64,000 nt of DNA from Rhodopseudomonas_A palustris_F (GTDB lineage Bacteria > Pseudomonadota > Alphaproteobacteria > Rhizobiales > Xanthobacteraceae). Location: contig NC_007925.1 of assembly GCF_000013745.1 (NCBI RefSeq), forward strand, positions 3,348,001 through 3,412,000, given 5' to 3'. Under the pieces are notes generated by a model that did no database searches, was not told the origin of the DNA, and saw only the letters and a list, made by a program, of their open reading frames with translations. The position numbers and the translations under genes are program-made. This document shows, piece after piece, positions 55,094 through 64,000 of this stretch. How positions within the stretch are numbered: position 1 is the first letter of the stretch; each line of letters opens with the position of its first letter.

Positions 55094-55269
55094 CCATCCC
55101 CCCGCAGGGAATATGTTTCCGAACTTGCTCGTTCTTGCGAACTCGCAATCCGCAAGGCGGCCTCGTTTTAAACCCCAGCAGGCGCAAGTTGCCCAGCGCC
55201 TGCTGTTGTCTGAAAGCGGTCCTGAAGTCGCTCCGTCGGAGCGCGGCGACCCCAAAGCCCGCGCAAACC

Positions 55270-56769
55270 TCACACCCCGCCCGGGTAGTTCGGGCTTTCG
55301 CGGGTGATCGTCACGTCGTGGACGTGGCTTTCGCGCAGGCCCGCGCCGGTGATGCGGACGAACTGCGCCTTGTCGTGAAACTCGCCGAGGTCTTTGGCGC
55401 CGACATAGCCCATCGCCGCGCGCAACCCGCCGGCGAGCTGATGCACCACATTGCCGACCGGACCCTTGTACGGCACCTGGCCCTCGATGCCTTCCGGCAC
55501 CAGCTTCAAGGTGTCCTTGATGTCCTGCTGGAAGTAGCGATCCGCCGAGCCGCGCGACATCGCGCCGACCGAACCCATGCCGCGATAGGCCTTGTAGGAG
55601 CGGCCCTGCCACAAGAACACTTCGCCGGGGGTCTCGTCGGTGCCGGCGAGCAGCGAGCCGACCATCGCGATGTCGGCGCCGGCCGCCAGCGCCTTGGCGA
55701 GATCGCCGGAATATTTGATGCCGCCGTCGGCGATCACCGGAATGTTGGCGACCTTGGCGGCTTCCACCGCGTCCATGATCGCGGTGAGCTGCGGCACGCC
55801 GACGCCGGCGACGATCCGCGTGGTGCAGATCGAGCCCGGGCCGATGCCGACCTTGATGGCGTCGGCGCCGGCGTCGATCAAAGCCTGCGCGCCTTCCTTG
55901 GTGGCGATATTGCCGGCGATCACCTGCACCGCGTTGGACAGCCGCTTGATGCGGTTGACGGCGTCGAGCACCCGCGAGGAATGGCCGTGCGCGGTGTCGA
56001 CCACGATGACGTCGACGCCGGCCTCGATCAAAGCCTCGGTGCGCTCGAAGCCGCCCTCGCCGACCGTAGTGGCGGCGGCGACCCGAAGCCGACCTTGCGA
56101 GTCCTTGCAGGCCAGCGGATGCGCGACCGCCTTTTCCATATCCTTGACGGTGATCAGGCCGACGCAGCGATATTGCTCGTCGACCACCAGCAGCTTCTCG
56201 ATGCGGTGCTGGTGCAGCATCCGCTTGGCTTCGGCCTGGCTGACGCCCTCGCGCACGGTGACCAGATTCTCGTGCGTCATCAGCTCGGAGATTTTCTGGT
56301 TCGGATCGGTGGCGAAACGGACGTCGCGGTTGGTCAGGATGCCGACCAGCTTGCCGGGGACGCCCTTGCTGGCGCCGGTGACCACCGGAATGCCGGAAAA
56401 GCCGTGCGCGCTCATCAGCGCCAGCGCTTCGCCGAGCAGCGCGTCCGGACCGATGGTCAAGGGGTTCACCACCATGCCGGATTCGTATTTCTTGACTTGG
56501 CGGACCTGGGCGGCCTGGCCGTCGACGTCGAAATTGCGGTGGATCACCCCGATGCCGCCGGCCTGCGCCATGGCGATCGCCATCCGCGCCTCGGTCACGG
56601 TGTCCATCGCCGAAGCAATGATCGGGATATTCAGCGGGATCGCGCGGGTGAGGAACGAACGGATGTCGGCTTCGGAGGGCAGGATGTCGGACGGTCCCGG
56701 CTTCAGCAGCACGTCATCGAACGTGTACGCTTCGCGAAAACCAGATCCTTGCACAAACGCCATTGCCAA
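55270..56769 (-). CDS. guaB: IMP dehydrogenase
   Basis: Oxidises IMP to XMP with NAD, the step before GuaA. The 499 residues comprise a TIM barrel split by two CBS domains (about 100-220) and the catalytic loop GPGSICTTRIV with the Cys; the flap region has YRGMGSVGAM. A second ATG at 56763 gives a start six bases shorter. It is the first guanine-branch gene and lies 6 kb from guaA on the same strand. Confidence 0.98.
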   Translation of the reverse strand: MAMAFVQGSGFREAYTFDDVLLKPGPSDILPSEADIRSFLTRAIPLNIPIIASAMDTVTEARMAIAMAQAGGIGVIHRNFDVDGQAAQVRQVKKYESGMVVNPLTIGPDALLGEALALMSAHGFSGIPVVTGASKGVPGKLVGILTNRDVRFATDPNQKISELMTHENLVTVREGVSQAEAKRMLHQHRIEKLLVVDEQYRCVGLITVKDMEKAVAHPLACKDSQGRLRVAAATTVGEGGFERTEALIEAGVDVIVVDTAHGHSSRVLDAVNRIKRLSNAVQVIAGNIATKEGAQALIDAGADAIKVGIGPGSICTTRIVAGVGVPQLTAIMDAVEAAKVANIPVIADGGIKYSGDLAKALAAGADIAMVGSLLAGTDETPGEVFLWQGRSYKAYRGMGSVGAMSRGSADRYFQQDIKDTLKLVPEGIEGQVPYKGPVGNVVHQLAGGLRAAMGYVGAKDLGEFHDKAQFVRITGAGLRESHVHDVTITRESPNYPGGV

Positions 56770-56972
56770 CTCCGTTCAGCGGCCGATTTGCCGCGCTGGA
56801 ACCTTGAGGATGAAAAGCCCGTTCGGCGACGCCATCGGCATCGCCGTCGAATCGAGCCCATCGGTGGGGTTGGCGGTGGTCGATAGCATGGTGCCGGCGC
56901 AATTCAAAGGTTTTGTGCCGATTATCCCGGCTTCGTGAGCGATTTAAGGAGCGCGCCGCGTTGGGGCAGATC

Positions 56973-57380
56973 TCACTCGATCAAAAGATCGATCGGCACG
57001 CCGAGAGCGCGGGCAAATTTCATCTGCAATTCCGCTGGCCCCTTTCGCCGCCCGGTCTCAATTTCGGACAGATAATTCTGGCTGATGCCGACCGCCACGG
57101 CCAACTCGTCCTGGATCATGTCGCGCCATTCCCGGATCACGCGGATCGCGTTGTCGCCCTTGGCGAGCCGATCAGCCACGGCTTTCGGCAACGCCACTTC
57201 GCGGCCCTCCTTGAGCGCACGTTTGGAACTGCGGACGATGTCGCTCGCTGCGGAATCTTCTTCAGCTTCGGCCGCGAGGGCAACCAGTCGCTCATAATCG
57301 GTGCGCGACAGCACCGCGAGATCGCCTCCAGGTGCGTGAATGAACTGAACATTGCTTTTGAGCGAACCGGTTTTGGCCAA
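56973..57380 (-). CDS. XRE-family antitoxin
   Basis: 135 residues. The C-terminal half is a helix-turn-helix: IREWRDMIQDELAVAVGISQNYLSEIETGRRKG, whose spacing fits the Cro/C1 fold. The N-terminal half has LSRTDYERLVALA, found in antitoxins of the HigA/RelB-like group. It comes directly after the toxin gene, with ten bases between. Expected to bind the toxin and repress the operon. Confidence 0.85.
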   Translation of the reverse strand: MAKTGSLKSNVQFIHAPGGDLAVLSRTDYERLVALAAEAEEDSAASDIVRSSKRALKEGREVALPKAVADRLAKGDNAIRVIREWRDMIQDELAVAVGISQNYLSEIETGRRKGPAELQMKFARALGVPIDLLIE

Positions 57381-57389
57381 TCTGTCCTC

Positions 57390-57641
57390 TCAGTCGTAAA
57401 TATCGCGGCGATGTCCAACCGCGTGAATTGTGATGACGTCGCCATCGAGCGTGAACAACACGCGCCAGTCGCCGGCGCGCAACCGCATGCCGGAGACACC
57501 CTTGAGGGCTTTGACGTCACCGTGACCGGTTTCCGCAAAGGCCGTCAACTTGAGATCGATCTGTTCACGCGCAACGGAACTGAGCTTGCGCCATTGGCGG
57601 ACTGCGGCAGACGTGAACGCAATCTCTTTCACACCCGACAA
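57390..57641 (-). CDS. RelE/ParE-superfamily toxin
   Basis: 83 residues with the fold pattern of RelE toxins: an early helix (AVRQWRKLSSVAREQI), then VKALKGVSGMRLRAGDWRVLFTLDGDVITIHAVGHRRDIYD. The final HRRDIYD is the usual active-site tail. Gene order toxin then antitoxin is that of HigBA. Likely a ribosome-dependent mRNA interferase (family knowledge). Confidence 0.85.
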   Translation of the reverse strand: MSGVKEIAFTSAAVRQWRKLSSVAREQIDLKLTAFAETGHGDVKALKGVSGMRLRAGDWRVLFTLDGDVITIHAVGHRRDIYD

Positions 57642-57763
57642 TATCGCGCAATGCGATACTCAGTCAATTCTCATATGCGATGACTTGGCTAGCCATTGCG
57701 CACCGGTGGTCACGCAGGATTCTAGCGACGCATTTGGCCTGCTATGCCCCATTCGCCAGACCC

Positions 57764-58012
57764 TCAGCGCGAATAGCCGGGCGGCGGGCCGTGCTGGCGA
57801 ATCGCCTCCACCACCTCGCGATGCATGCGCTTTTCGCGCTCCATCCGCACCGCGATCAGCGCGTGCGCCGACGGCACGAACAGCAGCGGGTGAAACACCA
57901 GCCCGAGCACGATGCAGACCACCAGCAGCAGCAGGTTGAACACCGCCGAGATCGGCTGGCCGTTGAACAACAGCCCGAGCGGCGGCAGCACGGCGGCGAG
58001 AAGATAGATCAT
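57764..58012 (-). CDS. Pmp3/YqaE-like small membrane protein
   Basis: 82 residues: MIYLLAAVLPPLGLLFNG opens the first membrane segment with the PP pair typical of the family, a second segment (FNLLLLVVCIVLGLVFHPLL) follows, and the charged C-terminal tail is cytoplasmic. Family members affect membrane potential or stress tolerance; no direct evidence here. Confidence 0.7.
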   Translation of the reverse strand: MIYLLAAVLPPLGLLFNGQPISAVFNLLLLVVCIVLGLVFHPLLFVPSAHALIAVRMEREKRMHREVVEAIRQHGPPPGYSR

Positions 58013-58123
58013 CGGCGGAACCTCCCAGTGGTCACGCAGGATTTAGGTGCTGCGAGGCTTTGCGCAAGTGTGACGGAATGCTACAGCGCGGGCTCCCGCC
58101 GCTCCAATCCAGCCAAAGACCGG

Positions 58124-59611
58124 ATGACCAAGGAACGCCTGATCCCGCTCATCGTGGCCGCGGCGCTGTTCATGGAAAACATGGACGCCACGGTGATCGC
58201 GACTTCGCTGCCGGCGATCGCCGCCGACATCGGCACCTCGCCGCTGACCTTGAAGCTGGCGATCACCTCGTATCTGTTGTCGCTGGCGGTGTTCATCCCG
58301 GCGTCGGGCTGGACCGCCGACCGCTTCGGCGCCCGCGCGGTGTTCTCGATCGCGATCGGCGTGTTCATGGTTGGCTCGATCGGCTGCGCGCTGTCGAGTT
58401 CATTGACCGATTTCGTCATCGCGCGAATCCTGCAGGGCATCGGCGGCGCGATGATGACGCCGGTCGGGCGATTGGTGCTGCTGCGCTCGATCGACAAGCG
58501 CGCGCTGGTCGGCGCGATGGCGTGGATGACGATTCCGGCGCTGGTCGGCCCGGTGATCGGCCCGCCGCTCGGCGGCTTCATCACCACTTATTTCTCCTGG
58601 CACTGGATCTTCCTGATCAACATCCCGATCGGCCTCGTCGGCATCTTCATGGCGCAGCGCTACATCGATCCGATCCGCAGCGATCACCCGGAGCGCTTCG
58701 ATCTGCTCGGGCTGGTGTTAGCCGGCGTCGGTCTCGCCGGCATCGCCTTCGGGCTGTCGGTCGCCGGCCTCAACCTACTGCCGTGGCCGATCGTGGTCGG
58801 GCTGATCGGGGTCGGCTGCGTCTCGATGACGCTGTACGTGTTTCACGCCCGCCGCACCGCCTCGCCGGTGCTGGATTTCACGCTGCTGCGGCTCGCGACG
58901 CTGCGCGCCAGCATCATCGGCGGCTTTTTGTTCCGGCTCGGCATCGGCGCGCTGCCGTTCCTGCTGCCGTTGTTGATGCAGATCGGCTTCGGCCTCACTC
59001 CGTTCCAGTCCGGCATGGTGACGTTCGCCTCTTCGGCGGGCGCGATGGGCATGAAGGCGCTGGCGGCGCGGATCATCAAGACCTTCGGCTTCCGCAACAT
59101 CATGACCGTCAACGCCGTGATCAGTTCGGTGTTTCTCGCCGCCTGCGCGCTGTTCACCCAGGCGACGCCGCTGCTCTTGATCATGATCATCCTGTTGGTC
59201 GGCGGCTTCTTCCGCTCGCTGCAGTTCACCGCGATCAACACCGTGGCCTATGCCGAGGTCGACACCGCGCAGATGAGCCGCGCCACCACGTTGGTCAGCG
59301 TCAATCAGCAGCTGTCGATTTCCGCCGGCGTCGCGGTCGGCGCGCTGTGCGTGGAATCCACCATGGCCTGGCGCAACATGACGGTGCTGACCGCCGACGA
59401 CTTCGCCCCGGCCTTCGTCGTGGTGTCGATCCTGTCAGCGCTGTCGGCGTATTTCTTCTGGCAGATGCCGGACGACGCCGGCCACGAAATTTCAGGCCGC
59501 AAGGCGATCGAGATGTCGAGCCGCAAGGGCGCGGAGAAAGCCGCCGTCAAGACCGCGGCCAAGACCGGCAGCGAAGCCACCGAGGATGCCCGCGACCAGC
59601 GGCTGGGGTAA
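58124..59611 (+). CDS. EmrB/QacA-type MFS drug exporter (DHA2)
   Basis: ATG 58124 gives 495 residues; the frame is open further upstream but that part is antisense to the small membrane-protein gene. Fourteen hydrophobic segments are expected, with the family motif C-like stretch ALVGPVIGPPLGGFI and motif A GWTADRFGAR. An Ala/Lys-rich tail of about 40 residues follows. It probably exports a hydrophobic compound by proton antiport. No adaptor or regulator gene lies alongside. Confidence 0.88.
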   Translation: MTKERLIPLIVAAALFMENMDATVIATSLPAIAADIGTSPLTLKLAITSYLLSLAVFIPASGWTADRFGARAVFSIAIGVFMVGSIGCALSSSLTDFVIARILQGIGGAMMTPVGRLVLLRSIDKRALVGAMAWMTIPALVGPVIGPPLGGFITTYFSWHWIFLINIPIGLVGIFMAQRYIDPIRSDHPERFDLLGLVLAGVGLAGIAFGLSVAGLNLLPWPIVVGLIGVGCVSMTLYVFHARRTASPVLDFTLLRLATLRASIIGGFLFRLGIGALPFLLPLLMQIGFGLTPFQSGMVTFASSAGAMGMKALAARIIKTFGFRNIMTVNAVISSVFLAACALFTQATPLLLIMIILLVGGFFRSLQFTAINTVAYAEVDTAQMSRATTLVSVNQQLSISAGVAVGALCVESTMAWRNMTVLTADDFAPAFVVVSILSALSAYFFWQMPDDAGHEISGRKAIEMSSRKGAEKAAVKTAAKTGSEATEDARDQRLG

Positions 59612-59643
59612 CAACCCCAGCCCTGTGCGACGGACTGTCGGCT

Positions 59644-60648
59644 CTACCCGGCTGAGCGGCCGTCGACCACCACGCGCTCGGCCGCAGGCGTGCGGCGATC
59701 GAGTACATCGATCACGGTCTGCGCCGCGATCAGATTGGCGCGCGCCAGCGCTTCCCTGCTCGCCCCGCCCGCGTGCGGCGTGGCGACCACATTAGGAAGG
59801 CGCAGCAACGCATCAGCCGTCGGCCGTTGGCCGGCGTCGGCTTCCGCTTCGAAGACGTCCAAACCGGCGCCCGCGAGCCTGCCATCCTGCAGCGCTGCGA
59901 GCAGCGCCGCCTCGTCGATCAGACCGCCGCGCGCGGTGTTGATCAGGATCGCCGTGGGTTTCATCCGGGCGATCGCAGCCGCATCGATCATGTGTGCGGT
60001 CTGCGGCATCAACGGCAGGTGCAGGCTGACGTAATCGCTTTGCGACAACAACGTCAGCAGATCGACGATCGAGATGTCGTGGCTTTCGGCATAGCCGAGG
60101 TCCGGCGCGACGTCATAGGCGAGGATCTTGGTCTCGAATCCCCGCAGCCGTTGCGCCACGCCCCGCGCGATCCGTCCGAGGCCGACCAGCCCGACGGTCT
60201 TGCGATAAACCTCGGTGCCGCTGAGCGGCACCCAATCCCCCGCCGCCATGCGATCGTGCGTTTCGCGCAACCGCTTGGCCACCGCGAGCATCATCGCCAC
60301 CGCGTGGTCGGCGACCGAGGGCTCGTTGCCGCCCGGCGCGATCGTGACGACCTTGCCGAGTTGTTTGGCCGCCGCGACGTCGACATTGTCGTAGCCGACG
60401 CCGCGACGCGCGATCACTTGAAGCGCCGGGGCCGCCGCGAGAACCTCCCGCGTCACCGGCACCACGCCGACGATCCAGCCGCTGACCCCCGCCAGCAACT
60501 CATGCAAGCGCGCCGGCGACAGCTCGGCATCGGTCTGCCCATGCGGCAGACCGGCGGTGACGACCGTACAGCCCTCTCGGCGAAGATAATCCGCCGCCTC
60601 GTCGTCGAAGAACCGCGTTGTCACCAGCACCTTATGCTGCGTCGTCAT
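59644..60648 (-). CDS. D-isomer-specific 2-hydroxyacid dehydrogenase
   Basis: 334 residues with the NAD fold GLVGLGRIARGVAQ and the catalytic set: Arg in LINTARGGLIDE, Glu in AGLDVFEAE, His in TPHAGGAS. Similar to phosphoglycerate and hydroxypyruvate dehydrogenases. It lies 20 bases from the MFS permease gene on the same strand, so they probably share an operon that metabolises a hydroxyacid. Substrate unknown. Confidence 0.9.
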   Translation of the reverse strand: MTTQHKVLVTTRFFDDEAADYLRREGCTVVTAGLPHGQTDAELSPARLHELLAGVSGWIVGVVPVTREVLAAAPALQVIARRGVGYDNVDVAAAKQLGKVVTIAPGGNEPSVADHAVAMMLAVAKRLRETHDRMAAGDWVPLSGTEVYRKTVGLVGLGRIARGVAQRLRGFETKILAYDVAPDLGYAESHDISIVDLLTLLSQSDYVSLHLPLMPQTAHMIDAAAIARMKPTAILINTARGGLIDEAALLAALQDGRLAGAGLDVFEAEADAGQRPTADALLRLPNVVATPHAGGASREALARANLIAAQTVIDVLDRRTPAAERVVVDGRSAG

Positions 60649-60667
60649 TGGCAGTCCCCTTCAAAGC

Positions 60668-62038
60668 TTACGACACAACCTGGGCGCGCGGCAGATCCTT
60701 TACCGGAGCGGCGGAAGCTTGGCGAGGCAGAGCAATCGGCTCGATAATGGTGAGAACCAGCACCAAGGTGGCGAGCGATGACGCCGCCAGAAAAACGAAC
60801 ACCATGTCCCAGCTGTAGCGATCCAGGATCATGCCGACAACGAACGGCGCAAAGGCACCGCCGAGCGACCCCACGGTGTTGACGATGGCCGCGGCCAGCG
60901 GCACCTTGTCCTTGGCGACCAGTCCCATCGGATAGACCAGGAAGGTCGAATAGCCGAGGTTCAGCAGCACGCCGGTGGCGATGAACAACGCCGCGAGCAG
61001 GAACGGCTCGCCCGGCGAATAGATCAGCGCGTACATCATCACAACCGTTGACGACGCGGTCAGGATCATCACCGGCTTGCGGCGCTTTTCAAACAGCTTG
61101 TCCGACAACACGCCGCCGATCAGGTTGCCGATGATCGCGCCGACCCACGGGGTCGCCGCAACGAACCCCATCTGAAACAGCGGATAGTGCTTCACCGAAA
61201 TCAGATAGGTCGGCACCCATGTCATGATGGCGTAGGCGACACCGACGATGAAGCCGTATCCGAGCGCGCATCCCCACACGTTCCACGACCGGAAAATCGC
61301 GGCGTTGCTGGCAAGCGGCTGGATATCCCGCGCCAGGATCAGCCGGTCCAGAATGGGCCAGGCCGCGCGGGCCTTGGCGCCCTCGGCGCCCTCGTTGACG
61401 CCCGCAACCGCGGTCGACTCGATGTAGGCGACCTCTTCGGCATTGACGAACCGGCTGTCCCGCGGGTCGTCACTGACCGAGAAGAACCAGAAGGCGGCGA
61501 TGAACACCCCGGGTATCGCGAAGATGTAGAACACCTCGCGCCAGCCGAACGCGTAGATGATGAACGCGCACAGCGGCGGCACCACCGCGGGGGCGAATTT
61601 GATCGACGACATGAACACGCCGACCGCAGTCGCTTTCTCATGCGGCGGGAACCAGCGATTGATGATGGTCAGAATGCCGATATTGATCGGCCCCTCCGCC
61701 AGGCCGAGCAGCACTCGGCCGAGCTTCAATTGAAAGGCACTGTGCGCGAAGCCGATAAACAATGTCGAAAACGACGTCGCCACCATGGCGAGGGTAAAAA
61801 TGCGCCGCACGCCGAATTTCTCGTACAGCAGTCCGACCGGCACCTGGATGAAGGCATAGCCAAGGTAGAACAGGCTCGCCATCGCCCCGATGTCGGTGTT
61901 GCTGAGTTCGAACTCCTTCTTCATGAAGGGCACGACAACGCCGATATTCGCTCGGTCAGCGCCGGCAATCATATAGCACAAGAAGATCAGCAGGAGCACG
62001 ATCCAGCGATATCGGCTGGCTTGAGATTGTGAGGCCAT
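60668..62038 (-). CDS. MFS permease, ACS (anion:cation symporter) family
   Basis: 456 residues and twelve hydrophobic segments. The first holds YMIAGADRANIGVVVPFM, followed by SLFYLGYAFIQVPVGLLYEKFG (motif A region), both typical of the hexuronate/galactonate/glucarate branch. Expected substrate is an organic or sugar acid, which fits the hydroxyacid dehydrogenase just downstream. Start is ATG 62038. Confidence 0.88.
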   Translation of the reverse strand: MASQSQASRYRWIVLLLIFLCYMIAGADRANIGVVVPFMKKEFELSNTDIGAMASLFYLGYAFIQVPVGLLYEKFGVRRIFTLAMVATSFSTLFIGFAHSAFQLKLGRVLLGLAEGPINIGILTIINRWFPPHEKATAVGVFMSSIKFAPAVVPPLCAFIIYAFGWREVFYIFAIPGVFIAAFWFFSVSDDPRDSRFVNAEEVAYIESTAVAGVNEGAEGAKARAAWPILDRLILARDIQPLASNAAIFRSWNVWGCALGYGFIVGVAYAIMTWVPTYLISVKHYPLFQMGFVAATPWVGAIIGNLIGGVLSDKLFEKRRKPVMILTASSTVVMMYALIYSPGEPFLLAALFIATGVLLNLGYSTFLVYPMGLVAKDKVPLAAAIVNTVGSLGGAFAPFVVGMILDRYSWDMVFVFLAASSLATLVLVLTIIEPIALPRQASAAPVKDLPRAQVVS

Positions 62039-62371
62039 CGGCGCATTCCCATGTCATGTTCAGTTGTCGAAGACGATTTTTGTTTTGGGTGCACCGGCTC
62101 CGATGCACGACGATGTTCGCCGACAGCCGACCGGAATTCCCAGCCGGCGACGGATCTCACAACTCACCGTTGATTTCGCATGTGCGAGAGCAGTTAGTTT
62201 GTCTGCTCTACGACGTGACGGCCTCAACGGAGAGAATAGTCATGGATGACGTGACGAAGAAAAAGCGAATAATTCAGCTGTCTCAGGATCTCAAAAAGCG
62301 ATGATTACTCGCGTCCCGCGATCTGCACTCTCGCAACCATCGCAGACGACATCACCGAGCCAGGCGAACGA
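62039..62371. other. Intergenic region with a possible 20-codon ORF
   Basis: About 333 bases upstream of the permease gene, AT-richer than the genes around it. On the plus strand, ATG at about 62242 opens MDDVTKKKRIIQLSQDLKKR after GGAGAG. It is too short to judge. The rest presumably carries the permease promoter. Confidence 0.35.
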
Positions 62372-63019
62372 TCAGGCAGCGGGCTTGCCGTAGGCTCCGA
62401 CGTAGCGGCCCTCGCGGATGCTCTGCAGGATTTCGGCTTCCTTGGCCTCCTGCGCACGCACCGCCTTCAACAGCTCCGCCGCGATCGCCTGCGGAAAGGC
62501 CACCACGCCATCTTCATCGCCGACCACAATGTCGCCGGGCTCGATCACCAAGCCGCCCACGTTGACGGCGACGTTGATCTCGCCGGGGCCATTTTTGTAG
62601 GGGCCGCGGTGAATCGCGGCCTTCGCGAAACAGGGGAAATCCGCACGCGCGAAGGCGCCGCAATCGCGGATCGCTCCGTCGATCACGTAGCCGACGGCGC
62701 CGCGGGTCTGCGCGATGGTCATCATGATTTCGCCGACCAGCGCCCTGCTGATATCACCGCCGCCGTCGACCACGATCACGTCGCCGGGCCGGACCATGTC
62801 GAGCGCCTTGTGGATGGCGAGGTTGTCGCCGTCGCGCGTCCGCACGGTGAGCGCGGTGCCGACCATGATGCCGGCTGCGCGGTGGAACGGGCGCAGACCA
62901 ACGGCCCCCGGCAAGCGGCCGAGATTGTCACTGATAATCGCAGTGGCTGCGGTTTTGAAAGCATCGATCAAGCCGGCATCGGCTTGTACTGCATTCGGAT
63001 TACGACGATCACCAATCAT
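62372..63019 (-). CDS. RraA-family protein (possible 4-hydroxy-2-oxoacid aldolase)
   Basis: 215 residues, with the family pattern GDVIVVDGGGDISRALVGE, then YVIDGAIRD (the Arg-Asp of the aldolase active site) and VGDEDGVVAFP. This covers both RraA RNase E inhibitors and the HMG/CHA aldolases; the residues favour the aldolase type. It is on the same strand as the permease and dehydrogenase genes. A role in hydroxyacid breakdown is inferred. Confidence 0.82.
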   Translation of the reverse strand: MIGDRRNPNAVQADAGLIDAFKTAATAIISDNLGRLPGAVGLRPFHRAAGIMVGTALTVRTRDGDNLAIHKALDMVRPGDVIVVDGGGDISRALVGEIMMTIAQTRGAVGYVIDGAIRDCGAFARADFPCFAKAAIHRGPYKNGPGEINVAVNVGGLVIEPGDIVVGDEDGVVAFPQAIAAELLKAVRAQEAKEAEILQSIREGRYVGAYGKPAA

Positions 63020-63250
63020 TAAATACTCTCCCGACGACTTGATGTCTTCTGGGTCAGGAGTAGCGATCGCGGGCCCGGAAGAAAAACGATATTAATTCAT
63101 CAAGTTTCATTCTCTCCACGCATGGAGGAAAGATGCGCGCGCATCGGCTGGCGATGTATCAGTTGTCGGGGCGATCCCCCTCATCGGTCGAGACCGAGCG
63201 GTCGTCGACGCTGCGCGCCGCCGCGTGGCGGCCGGTCGCGGAGCGATGCG

Positions 63251-64000
63251 TTAGGCCTGAAATTGCACGGAGAAATCGCAGACTTCTTTGGCGATCTCCA
63301 CGACTTTGGCGATGAACATCGACGGGCGATCGTTGCGATACATCGCCGAGTAAGGCACCAGCGGCAGCGCGGGTTTCGTCGGTACCGCGACCAACTTGCC
63401 TTCCGCCACCATGGTTCGGAAACATTGCCGCGGCAGATATCCAATCCCCAGCCCGGCCACCGCCAACGCCAGCACGGTCGTCAGATTGTCGCTGGACAGC
63501 ACCCGCGGAAACACCACCCCTTGCGATTTCAGCCATTTGTTGACGAACAGGCCCGAGCCAGAACGACGGCCCTGAATCAGCACCGGATAGGTCGCGAGCT
63601 CCTCCAGCGTCAGGGCGCGGCGGGACTTGATCAGGCCGGGCCGCGCGAACCAGACGTTGGCGACCTCAGCCAAGCGGTCGGAGGTGATCTCCGGATCGAC
63701 GAAGCATTCCGGGATCACGATCAGGTCGAGTTCATCCTCCTGCAACCGCGCGTAAAGATCGCGGCTGGTGTCGACGTCCGGCTCGATATCCAGCGTCGGA
63801 AACGTCTCGCGCAGCACGGAAATCAGCCGCGGCAGCCAAGTCAGCGCGGACAGTTCGGTAATTCCGAGCCGCAGGCGACGCGCCGGCATGGTGCCGGCGT
63901 CCTTCAGCGCCATGATGCGATCCTGCAGGTTGAGCATGTCCTGGCTGAGCGCCAGCAGATGCTCGCCCTGCTCGGTCAACCGCGCGCCGCGTTGGCTGCG
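63251..64000 (-). CDS. LysR-family regulator, 5' end beyond window
   Basis: About 250 codons are inside the window; the DNA-binding N-terminus lies to the right. The visible part starts in the linker helix after the HTH (RGARLTEQGEHLLALS) and continues with the periplasmic-binding-like sensor domain (RLGITELSALTWLPRL, GLGIGYLPRQC). It probably controls the adjacent RraA, permease and dehydrogenase genes, all on the same strand. Confidence 0.9.
   Translation of the reverse strand, partial: RSQRGARLTEQGEHLLALSQDMLNLQDRIMALKDAGTMPARRLRLGITELSALTWLPRLISVLRETFPTLDIEPDVDTSRDLYARLQEDELDLIVIPECFVDPEITSDRLAEVANVWFARPGLIKSRRALTLEELATYPVLIQGRRSGSGLFVNKWLKSQGVVFPRVLSSDNLTTVLALAVAGLGIGYLPRQCFRTMVAEGKLVAVPTKPALPLVPYSAMYRNDRPSMFIAKVVEIAKEVCDFSVQFQA

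Noticed and set aside
54727..56886. Plus-strand frame of 719 codons over guaB
   Set aside because: It is antisense to guaB, whose motifs are complete. Only its first codons matter, since they contain the aldehyde dehydrogenase C-terminus.
58060..59655. 531-codon plus frame over the MFS exporter
   Set aside because: Arg- and Asp-rich shadow of the exporter gene in another frame; no domain recognised.
1..64000. CRISPR arrays, tRNA or rRNA genes
   Set aside because: No regularly spaced repeats and no cloverleaf or rRNA-like sequence were noticed, including at the island ends.

Overview
The window is high-GC DNA from an alphaproteobacterium. The gene set on the right (guaA, rsmB, a MAPEG protein and guaB within about 10 kb), the palindromic repeats and the general gene content suggest the Nitrobacteraceae (Rhodopseudomonas/Bradyrhizobium relatives). 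That placement is inference, because no rRNA or other marker gene is present.

Left part (1-27.7 kb): a siderophore locus of the yersiniabactin/micacocidin type. A giant PKS-NRPS gene on the minus strand runs off the left edge (4012 codons inside the window). Its order is fatty-acyl-AMP ligase, ACP, KS, AT, KR, ACP, Cy, A(Cys) with an embedded methyltransferase-like domain, PCP, Cy. Divergent from it are a membrane-fusion protein, a double ABC ATPase and two ABC-2 permeases (a likely efflux pump), then a PchR/YbtA-like AraC regulator and a pair of YbtP/YbtQ-like fused ABC transporters. A TonB-dependent receptor on the minus strand completes a make-export-import-regulate set. An IS21-family element (copy 1) sits between the ABC pair and the receptor.

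Middle (28-47.5 kb): first a metE remnant and a broken IS256-family element. Then comes a genomic island of about 17.7 kb bounded by a copy of the guaA 3' end at 29828 and by guaA itself at 47511, with a tyrosine integrase next to guaA. Repeats of TACCGTCA flank both ends. The island carries an orphan AbiEi-like gene, an AbiEi/AbiEii-type pair, a four-gene operon (PD-(D/E)XK nuclease, HamA/AbpA-like DUF1837 nuclease, HamB/AbpB-like helicase, DUF4238-like protein), a decapitated DUF2274 gene left from a Trb conjugation module, a second and apparently identical inverted copy of the IS21 element, a frameshifted TIR-like protein and a different IS21-family element. It looks like a decayed integrative conjugative element now serving as a phage-defence island.

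Right part (47.5-64 kb): chromosomal backbone. It holds guaA, rsmB, MAPEG, a small PAN-domain protein, an MFS relic, an NADP-dependent oxidoreductase, a membrane protein, an aldehyde dehydrogenase pseudogene with several deletions, guaB, a toxin-antitoxin pair, a Pmp3-like peptide and an EmrB-type exporter. A catabolic-looking group follows (2-hydroxyacid dehydrogenase, MFS permease, RraA-like protein, LysR regulator); the regulator runs off the right edge. No tRNA, rRNA or CRISPR array was seen.
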